Part shown: one piece after another, positions 57,701 through 64,000 of the stretch
How the letters are laid out: every line of letters begins with the position of its first letter
Numbering within the stretch: the stretch's first letter is position 1
From: Verrucomicrobiia bacterium
GTDB lineage: Bacteria > Verrucomicrobiota > Verrucomicrobiia > JABWAM01
Assembly: GCA_028687435.1 (NCBI GenBank)
Contig: JAQUAF010000005.1
Span: 1 to 64,000, forward strand
Reading direction: 5' to 3'
Length of the DNA stretch: 64,000 nucleotides
Notes under the pieces: generated by a model
Told to the model about the DNA's origin: nothing
The model's input: the letters and a program-made list of their open reading frames with translations, nothing else
The model's database searches: none
Translations under genes and position numbers: made by a program

Positions 57701-58851
57701 CAGCCTTTCCTCCCTTGGTTGACGCCCAAAACCTCATTCAACACCATCACGGTATTTTCAACCAAACGATCCACTCCGCACCCGCGCCGGATGCGTTCAC
57801 GGCAACGCCGGCGCAAATCGTCGCCGCGCATCTTCAATTCGCCAGCCATTTTTCGCAATCCGTCAGCCAAGGCGGCGTCATCCCCCACTGGAACAACCAC
57901 CCCGCAATCCCCCACCAACCGGGCGCAATCCCCCACATCCGTGGTCACGCAAGGCACGCCATGGCTCATGGCCTCGCCAACCACATTGGGGGATCCTTCC
58001 CTGCGGGAAGTCAGACACAACAAATCCAATGCCTCATAAACCGGCCGGATGTCCGGGGTCAAATCAATCCAAACAATGCGATGCCCCACCCCTAATCTTT
58101 CTGCCTGTTGGCAAATATATTTTTCATACACCGATCCTCCGCCTCTCACGCATAAAAACCGCCACAATCCCCCTCCCTGAACCAGCCGTTGGGCAGCCCT
58201 CAAAAAAGTGATATGATCCTTCACTGGAACCATTCGCGCCACCAAACCCGCCAGGCACTCATCCTCCCTCACCCCCCATTCCCGTCGCACCCCTTCGCGT
58301 GACCCCCTCGAATCCCGGCGCTCCGGCGTTTCAACGCCATTCCACACCACTCGCATGGATGGAAATGGATGCAAACACTTCATCGCAGCATCGCAAACCG
58401 CATATGAATTGCAAATAATCCGGTCGGGAATCCACGAAAACAAACTCTCAAGCAATTCCCCCCGCCACAGTCCGCTCCCGGATTTCAACGCCTCAACCCA
58501 CGACTTCATGCCCCTCAAATTCCAGACCAAGCGAAAAGGATCCCCCGTCAACTTTAAACCTGCCGCCAGAAGATTGGCGCTATCAAGATAACTAATCACA
58601 ATATCGAAGCCGCCTTCCTTGAACAATCGCGCCGCCTCCCTCCACCTCCCCCGCCATCCGCCGCCGCCTATTTGATCAAGATAATAAACCTTCAAACCCA
58701 TCGCCTGAAATAACCCTCCAAAGCCAGGTTCCTCGTAAAAACAAACCACCTCCACCTCGTGCCCCGCCTCCTTCAGCCCGCTGGCCAGCAGTTGAACCTG
58801 CCGCTCCGTGCCGCCAATCCCAAGGGTTCGAATGAAAAGCGCTATTCTCAT
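57700..58851 (-). CDS. Glycosyltransferase family 4
   Basis: The start at 58851 (MRIALFIRTLGIGGTERQVQLLASGL) is the family N-terminus; the longer open frame overlaps the next gene and is discarded. 383 residues, GT-B fold: FDIVISYLDSANLLAAGLKL, CLAGLVARMVPVKDHITFLRAA, and donor-site LCLTSRREGSPNVVGEAMSHGVPCVTTDVGD with the retaining EGxxNxxxE pattern. The stop overlaps the asnB start by one base (TGATG). It builds part of the repeat unit. Confidence 0.9.
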   Translation of the reverse strand: MRIALFIRTLGIGGTERQVQLLASGLKEAGHEVEVVCFYEEPGFGGLFQAMGLKVYYLDQIGGGGWRGRWREAARLFKEGGFDIVISYLDSANLLAAGLKLTGDPFRLVWNLRGMKSWVEALKSGSGLWRGELLESLFSWIPDRIICNSYAVCDAAMKCLHPFPSMRVVWNGVETPERRDSRGSREGVRREWGVREDECLAGLVARMVPVKDHITFLRAAQRLVQGGGLWRFLCVRGGGSVYEKYICQQAERLGVGHRIVWIDLTPDIRPVYEALDLLCLTSRREGSPNVVGEAMSHGVPCVTTDVGDCARLVGDCGVVVPVGDDAALADGLRKMAGELKMRGDDLRRRCRERIRRGCGVDRLVENTVMVLNEVLGVNQGRKG

Positions 58852-58958
58852 TTTGTTGGCAGATAGGTTACCAGACTGAAGGCTGAAGACTGAAGGAAAA
58901 CATGCATGCCGCATGGCCACACCAAAACGGCAATACAGAGACAGAGGCAAGGAAATGA
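58852..58958. repeat. 107-bp spacer with heptamers
   Basis: This is the only sizeable gap in the 52.3-64 kb gene string. It contains GACTGAA GGCTGAA GACTGAA (58874-58894), a clean three-unit heptamer run. No gene is visible; a promoter for the downstream half of the operon could lie here, but none is obvious. Confidence 0.7.
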
Positions 58959-60101
58959 TCAACAACCAAACTTCTTTTGTCCTCCCAACACATCGGCATA
59001 CAGTTTCAACATGCCTTCCACCATTTGTTTTTGCGTGAATTTTTCTGTCACCCGCCGCCGCCCCGCCGCCCCCAACCGCCGGCAAAGCATGGGTTCTCCC
59101 AACAGCCGGTTGATCGCGCCCGCCAAAGCCTTCGCATCCCTCGGTGGAACCGTCAATCCCGTCTCTCCATCGGGCGAAACCCAGGGCACTCCTGTCGGCA
59201 GGGCGGTGTTGACAATAGGTTTTCCGGCAGCCATGGCCTCCAATTGAACCATGCCAAACGCCTCGCTCGAACAAGTCGATGGCAGCACAAACACCTCGGC
59301 GGCCCGATAGAAAGGTTTCAAGTCCATCACCTGTCCCAGCAAATGAACCCGGGACGCCAGCCCTAAAACTCCAATCCGCCGTTCCAAACGTTCCCGCCAA
59401 GGCCCTTCCCCAATGATCAAACATTGGGCGTCCACCTCCTTCATCGCTTCCACTAAATATTCAAATCCCTTGTAATACACCAATCGCCCCACTGCCAGCA
59501 CCAACCGATTGCCATACTGCAGCCGAATCGCCTCCCCGCCGTCATTTTCAGGCGTTTCATTGGTCAAAAGCATTCCATAGGGAACGACAACGCATTTTTC
59601 ACGGAATCCCCGCAGAACAGAGGATGACTCCACATGTCTGGGAGTCGCCACCACAATGTGTTTGCACCGGGATAAAAACATGCGCAAAAACGGGGCAAAA
59701 CTGGCTCCCAGCCACTTCTGGCGGACAATATCACTGTGCCAACTGCAAATCCACGGCTCGCATTGCTTCCGAAACAACAGGGCCAAAACTCCCATTGGAC
59801 AGGGATGATGCAAATGAATCAGATCGGGATGAATGCCTTTCATCTCCCTCAACCACCCCAGCCCCACCGGAGCGCCGCCAACTCGTAACAAAGTGGCTAA
59901 TCTTATCACCTCCACCCCATTGATCTTCTCCCGTCCACCCCCACAGCCCATTTGATTAACCATCACCTTTACTTGGCAAAAAGCCGCCAAACCCTCGCAT
60001 AGTTCCTGCATGACCTTCTCCACCCCGCCCACATGCGGGGGATAATATCTGCCAAGATGCAGCGCCATCTTCCCTGACAGGGAATCACTCATCTCTTGCA
60101 T
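58959..60101 (-). CDS. Glycosyltransferase family 4
   Basis: ATG 60101 is chosen because AGAGG lies five bases upstream; other in-frame ATGs (60131, 60092, 60068) are less well placed. The 380-residue GT-B enzyme has LGRYYPPHVGGVEKVMQELCEGL, HLHHPCPMGVLAL, RLVLAVGRLVYYKGFEYLVEAM, and donor-site VLPSTCSSEAFGMVQLEAMAAGKPIVNT (EAFGxxxxE). This form is typical of mannosyl- or galactosyl-transferases. It overlaps the upstream polymerase-like gene by 17 bp. Confidence 0.9.
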   Translation of the reverse strand: MQEMSDSLSGKMALHLGRYYPPHVGGVEKVMQELCEGLAAFCQVKVMVNQMGCGGGREKINGVEVIRLATLLRVGGAPVGLGWLREMKGIHPDLIHLHHPCPMGVLALLFRKQCEPWICSWHSDIVRQKWLGASFAPFLRMFLSRCKHIVVATPRHVESSSVLRGFREKCVVVPYGMLLTNETPENDGGEAIRLQYGNRLVLAVGRLVYYKGFEYLVEAMKEVDAQCLIIGEGPWRERLERRIGVLGLASRVHLLGQVMDLKPFYRAAEVFVLPSTCSSEAFGMVQLEAMAAGKPIVNTALPTGVPWVSPDGETGLTVPPRDAKALAGAINRLLGEPMLCRRLGAAGRRRVTEKFTQKQMVEGMLKLYADVLGGQKKFGC

Positions 60102-61392
60102 CCAAACCTCTTTTTGCGCTGATTTTTCCATTTTGAAAAGTGGAAGCGCGCAGAAAACAAATCAACAAAAGACTGATGAAGTAAATCCGCCGACGCGACA
60201 AATCACCCATATTGGAAGAGAAGGAAAATGCCATGATGAAAACCGCGCTATACGCCGTCAAAAAAGTCAACCGAGGGTCCTTCCGAATCCGGCGGAACAC
60301 CTCCCTCCAATCAACAATCAAAAACCAGAGGCAAAAACACAACACCGCGGCGTTTTCCACCCCGCTTAGCGCTGACAGCAGATTATTGGCCTCCCACGGA
60401 AACGGGCGAAACACCTGAAATAATTGAAGGGGAAACGGCAGGGGGCGCAACATCAACGAACCGCCGGAATAAACAACCTCAATCGCATTGATAAGAGAGG
60501 TCATGGACACAGGTCCTTCGTCCAAAGTCCATATCACCATCCTCAAAACATCCTCCCTCCATGCGGCCAGGAACAACAACACCCCTAAAAAAATCATGAT
60601 CAACCGCCCTATCAATGAAAGGCGCGCCATCACGGTAAAATATAAAGCAACCAAGACCAGAAGACTTTGATAGTTTCTAAACATCCATATTCCCGCCAGG
60701 CAAAAACCGATCCAAAACAGACACTTGGCACGGTTCTTTCCGCGAAAATAGCGGTCCAGCCAGAAAATCAGGACGGCCGTCAGCACCAGCACAAAACCGT
60801 CCTTGCCGACATAGCTGGACTGCAAACTGATCGAGGGCAGCAAAAACAGCGCAAACAACAATGCGCCGGGGCTTGCCACCCTTTCCTCAAAAATTCGATA
60901 GATCACCAAAAACGCGCAAAAACTCATGGTGCCAAAAACAATCGACAGTCCATACAGGGAAACCGGCAAGACATTAAAAATCAAAAAAATCATACAACTC
61001 GCCAAATTCGTGCCATCCCCCTTGACCTCATCCCAATGATAAGCATGAATTCCTTTCAAAGCAGCCAATGGCAGATGAAAATAACGTCCAAAATCCCCTC
61101 CCTCGTAACGCGTCAGAAGCAAATAAACCAAGGCGAATCCCAAGGGGATTTTCCAACAAAGAAACAATGCGCCCAACCATCCCCGGTAGTGAACAATCCC
61201 AAGCCCTTTGATGGTAAACCAAACGAACAAACAGCCCAACCCCAGATAATAAAGGATGTATAACGCATGTTCCTCACCCACATCGATTCCCTGCGCAAAT
61301 CGCAACAATGTGCCGCACCCCAACACCACAACAAAAAATGCGCCCACCCCCCATGTTGACGGACGCAAAAACAAACCGCCCGATCTGTTCAT
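60085..61392 (-). CDS. Polytopic membrane protein, probable glycan polymerase (Wzy-like)
   Basis: A 435-residue protein with about ten membrane helices. Its periplasmic loop motifs (YEGGDFGRYFHLP, SSYVGKDGFVLVL) resemble those of EpsG/Wzy-type polymerases. It lacks the Wzy_C signature, so assignment rests on topology and position between glycosyltransferase genes. Start and stop overlap neighbours (ATGA with the upstream GT4). Alternative: a membrane glycosyltransferase of GT-C type. Confidence 0.6.
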   Translation of the reverse strand: MNRSGGLFLRPSTWGVGAFFVVVLGCGTLLRFAQGIDVGEEHALYILYYLGLGCLFVWFTIKGLGIVHYRGWLGALFLCWKIPLGFALVYLLLTRYEGGDFGRYFHLPLAALKGIHAYHWDEVKGDGTNLASCMIFLIFNVLPVSLYGLSIVFGTMSFCAFLVIYRIFEERVASPGALLFALFLLPSISLQSSYVGKDGFVLVLTAVLIFWLDRYFRGKNRAKCLFWIGFCLAGIWMFRNYQSLLVLVALYFTVMARLSLIGRLIMIFLGVLLFLAAWREDVLRMVIWTLDEGPVSMTSLINAIEVVYSGGSLMLRPLPFPLQLFQVFRPFPWEANNLLSALSGVENAAVLCFCLWFLIVDWREVFRRIRKDPRLTFLTAYSAVFIMAFSFSSNMGDLSRRRIYFISLLLICFLRASTFQNGKISAKRGLDARDE

Positions 61393-62540
61393 TTTTTTGG
61401 AAGCACGTCAGCCAGTTCAAGATAAGCATCCGCCAGTCGGGAAAGATCGTGGGCTGTGGCGACATCAACCAATCCCCGCTCAGTCAATCCGTCATTTTGC
61501 GCGGCCAGCACCCCGTTGATCGCCCGCGCCAAATCCCGGGGATCATCCGTGTCGTAAATCCAGGCCGGATTGATCGTCCGGACAAACTCCGCCGCGCCGC
61601 CGCTCAACGAAGAGACCAACACAGGCAAACCGCACGCAAATCCCTCCAAAACCACCAAGCCAAACCCCTCCAATTCACGGCTGGGCAACAAACACATGTC
61701 GCAAGCGCGATACACATCCGGCAGCAACTCCTCTTCCACGTATCCCATCACCTTTACCCCCTCGCCGGCTGCCCGCCGAATCTCAGGTTCCAACTCGCCC
61801 CGTCCGCAAATCACCAGAGTGGCGGGCTTGGCCAGCCTTTGCACCGTCTCCGGCCACATCCGCGCCAACTCCAACACCCCCGTCCTCGGGGTCAACCGCC
61901 GGCAGGTCAAAATGAAACTTCCATCCTCCCGCCATCCCAACCGCTGGCGGATCGATCTCCGCGCATCTTTCCGTGTCGGATGATAGCGGCGGACATCAAC
62001 ATAACCGGGCAACTGACGGATTTTCCCCCCGCATGACTGACAAAGACGGCAACACAGCCCGCGCATGTAATCGGAATGGACCCATATCGCATCCGCCAGT
62101 CTTAACAACAAGTTTTGAAGCCATCGATACATCCAGATCACCAGGAAATTCCTCCCGCCCTTCGCGCGATACTCCTCGCAAAGAGGCCCGTGAAAATTAT
62201 AAATCAGAGCTTTCCCCATCGCCTTGGCCAGCAGTCCTCCCCAAAACCCCATGATCGGGTGATGCACATTCACCACATCCGCCCCACGCACAGTTTTCCA
62301 ATAACGCCAAGGCAACATCATCTCCGTTTTTCCAAATTCAGCCAGCCGTCCTTCCGCTTTCAATTGTTCCCAAAACTTGTCTTTTATTCCCAAGCCATAA
62401 AAACCATCCGGCCTGCGCGTTGCCAGGCAGCATTCAATCCCGCGTCGCCTGAATTCCCTCGCCAAATCGTAAACATGCCGGGCCGCCCCACCCAGATAAT
62501 TGGGATGACTGAAATCGCCAATGATCGCCCATCTTGTCAT
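61389..62540 (-). CDS. Glycosyltransferase family 4
   Basis: ATG 62540 (MTRWAIIGDFSHPNYLGGAARHVYDLA) is preferred to a TTG nine bases upstream. 383 residues: DVVNVHHPIMGFWGGLLAKAM in the N-terminal domain, FILTCRRLTPRTGVLELARMW as the hinge, and LLPSRELEGFGLVVLEGFACGLPVLVSSLSGG at the donor site with EGFGxxxxE. It overlaps the polymerase-like gene by 4 bp. Acts on the same glycan repeat unit. Confidence 0.9.
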   Translation of the reverse strand: MTRWAIIGDFSHPNYLGGAARHVYDLAREFRRRGIECCLATRRPDGFYGLGIKDKFWEQLKAEGRLAEFGKTEMMLPWRYWKTVRGADVVNVHHPIMGFWGGLLAKAMGKALIYNFHGPLCEEYRAKGGRNFLVIWMYRWLQNLLLRLADAIWVHSDYMRGLCCRLCQSCGGKIRQLPGYVDVRRYHPTRKDARRSIRQRLGWREDGSFILTCRRLTPRTGVLELARMWPETVQRLAKPATLVICGRGELEPEIRRAAGEGVKVMGYVEEELLPDVYRACDMCLLPSRELEGFGLVVLEGFACGLPVLVSSLSGGAAEFVRTINPAWIYDTDDPRDLARAINGVLAAQNDGLTERGLVDVATAHDLSRLADAYLELADVLPKK

Positions 62541-62563
62541 GTTTTTCAAAGAAATCGAATCCC

Positions 62564-63532
62564 TTATTTCTCCAACCTTTGAACCCTGAACCGTTGAACT
62601 TTCCCCCCCTCAAAAAACCTCACGCGCGCCCACCCCATCGCTTTTTGGACATAGTCAAACAACAAAGGCGGATAAATCATGCAAGACAATCCCAGCCACA
62701 GCCAGGGAATCACCGCTGTCGGCCGGTTTTCCACGTAACGCCGGAAACAGCGCATGCTCAAACGGCAAAGAAAACGTCCCAAAAACCTGTCATGGATTTT
62801 CCACGGCAATTCCGGAGGAGGCCGCCCTGGCGAAAAAAAGCCCCGGCGATACAATTCATATGCCGCGTTGGCATACTGCCGTTGAAAATATTTTCTCCCC
62901 AAAGTCAATCCTTGCTCGTCAAACCGGTATACCGTTAGACATTCGTCCAAACACGCCAGTTTTCCCAAACACGCCATTCGCATATACAACTCCAAATCCT
63001 GCGAATAACGAAAGGCTTCATTATAAAAAACACCTCTGTTTCGAAACATGATGCTGGAATGGCAAAAAACCCCCTGCCTCGTTACAAACCGGCGGCGGAT
63101 ATCCTGATCCTGACAGGCAAAATGCGACCGTCCAACCTCCCTTCCTTGGGACGTAAAAACCACTTGCGTCCCGCATAAGATCACCTCTGGGTGATCGTCC
63201 AGATAAGCAACCTGTTTGGCCAATTTTTCCGGCATGAATGCATCCCCCACATCGAGCCGGGCAATGTAACGCCCGCGCGCCACAGACGCAGCCCGGTTGA
63301 GCGAACAAGTCAGCCCCAAATTCCGTTCATTGCGCAACACCACAAGCCGCGGCTGGTCCTGAGCCAGGCTTTCCATGAAACCAGCCGAACCATCCGTGGA
63401 ACCATCGTCCACGCATATCAACTCCCATCCGGAAAAGGTCTGTTCCTGAACACTTCGAAGGCTGGCCGCCAGATTTGCCACGCCATTGAAGCAGGCAAGC
63501 AAAATGGAAACTTCAGGCGCCATTTCCCCCAT
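62564..63532 (-). CDS. Glycosyltransferase family 2
   Basis: A 322-residue GT-A enzyme: VSILLACFNGVANLAASLRSVQEQTFSGWELICVDDGSTDGS and the DxD-type YIARLDVGDAFMPEKLAKQ. The metal motif reads LDVGD rather than DxDD, which is common in EpsH-like members. Starts at 63532 or 63523 are both possible and overlap the methyltransferase stop. The last dozen residues (KVQRFRVQRLEK) are encoded by heptamer repeats and are probably a late addition to the family core. Confidence 0.88.
   Translation of the reverse strand: MGEMAPEVSILLACFNGVANLAASLRSVQEQTFSGWELICVDDGSTDGSAGFMESLAQDQPRLVVLRNERNLGLTCSLNRAASVARGRYIARLDVGDAFMPEKLAKQVAYLDDHPEVILCGTQVVFTSQGREVGRSHFACQDQDIRRRFVTRQGVFCHSSIMFRNRGVFYNEAFRYSQDLELYMRMACLGKLACLDECLTVYRFDEQGLTLGRKYFQRQYANAAYELYRRGFFSPGRPPPELPWKIHDRFLGRFLCRLSMRCFRRYVENRPTAVIPWLWLGLSCMIYPPLLFDYVQKAMGWARVRFFEGGKVQRFRVQRLEK
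62578..62599. repeat. Heptamer run encoding the GT2 C-terminal tail
   Basis: TTTGAAC CCTGAAC CGTTGAAC (two 7-nt units and one 8-nt unit) on the plus strand. On the minus strand it is translated as the VQRFRVQR tail of the family 2 glycosyltransferase. Close relative of the units at 12298-12319. Confidence 0.75.
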
Positions 63533-64000
63533 CCTTTATCCGGGCAACCATCATAAAATGAGTTTTCCCACGTGGCACCATGCTCGCCCAAGCGTCCATC
63601 AACAACCCAATTCCTTTTTCGCGCCACTGTCCCCGTCCATAAATCCGGCCTTGATTAAAATAAAATTTTTCCACCACTTCGAACCCAATCTCATCCAATA
63701 ACCGTTCCAAACGATCCACCCCCCAATAAACAACATGCCCCAACAATCCCTGGCGAACCTCATTCCAGCCATCCCCAAAATATCCCAGTTCATCGCGCCC
63801 AAACAACATGCGGATCCGATTGGATATCCGGCACAAATTGGGAGTCGTGATGATGAGAATCCCATTCGGAGCGACAATCTCGCGCAATGCCGCAATCCAT
63901 CGGACGGCGGTGGTATAATCAAGATGCTCCAATATTTCTGTCAATAATACCACATCGTACTGTCTGCCGTCCAAAATCGGGCAAGCCGGTCCCGCCCGAT
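63513..64000 (-). CDS. Class I SAM-dependent methyltransferase (5' end outside window)
   Basis: The frame is open to the window edge; 162 residues are visible. They show the second half of a Methyltransf_11/23 fold: YDVVLLTEILEHLDY (motif II, with the EHL helix) and ALREIVAPNGILIITTPNLCRISNRI (motif III). The SAM-binding GxGxG strand must lie beyond 64000. In glycan operons such enzymes methylate sugars or act as glycan-linked methyltransferases. Its stop overlaps the GT2 start. Confidence 0.85.
   Translation of the reverse strand, partial: RAGPACPILDGRQYDVVLLTEILEHLDYTTAVRWIAALREIVAPNGILIITTPNLCRISNRIRMLFGRDELGYFGDGWNEVRQGLLGHVVYWGVDRLERLLDEIGFEVVEKFYFNQGRIYGRGQWREKGIGLLMDAWASMVPRGKTHFMMVARIKDGGNGA

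Overview
The window reads as chromosome of a Gram-negative, moderately GC-rich bacterium. A subtilisin autotransporter, O-antigen/exopolysaccharide genes, DUF1573 protein, complex I genes, LacZ and many secreted repeat proteins suggest the PVC group, most likely Verrucomicrobiota. That placement is inference from gene style; no rRNA or marker gene here fixes it.

Layout. 1-7.1 kb: small secreted proteins (DUF1573, ankyrin, TPR, Ig-like, YD-repeat, Ser-Ser-Asp repeat); 1.66-4.95 kb is clearly more AT-rich than the rest. 7.1-12.2 kb: minus-strand membrane operon (O-antigen ligase-like, rhodanese, MauE/DoxX-like, isoprenylcysteine-methyltransferase-like, and a frameshifted GT39-like gene). 12.3-19 kb: two secreted alpha/beta hydrolases and LacZ, divergent from an AraC regulator, which look like a galactoside-use locus. 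19.2-25.1 kb: nuoGHIJKL without nuoA-F or nuoM/N. 25.2-36.8 kb: housekeeping and signalling genes (glycosyltransferases, ABC exporter, degenerate GGDEF-PilZ and HDOD proteins, GNAT, DedA, tRNA-Pro, PolX, TPR protein). 37-40.5 kb: large autotransporter protease, followed by a 325-bp MITE-like element with 30-bp terminal inverted repeats. 40.9-46 kb: polysaccharide genes (second ligase, rmlC, UDP-HexNAc dehydrogenase, sugar-phosphate transferase). 46-51.5 kb: esterase and fused indolepyruvate:ferredoxin oxidoreductase, whose 3' end is in a perfect 873-bp tandem duplication. 51.5-52.3 kb: about 750 bp of nested palindromes. 52.3-64 kb: tightly overlapping minus-strand polysaccharide operon (methyltransferase, four glycosyltransferases, a polymerase-like protein, AsnB-like amidotransferase, radical SAM, SGNH protein, an unlisted 39-residue membrane microprotein, MBOAT acyltransferase).

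How it fits together. The right third likely builds and decorates a surface glycan: WcaJ-like initiation, UDP-HexNAcA supply, glycosyl transfer, Wzy-like polymerisation, then amidation and O-acylation. The SGNH-microprotein-MBOAT arrangement resembles DltD-DltX-DltB logic and is the best candidate for a little-described system. At DNA level, many intergenic spaces carry degenerate 7-nt periodic repeats and 3-nt-loop hairpins.
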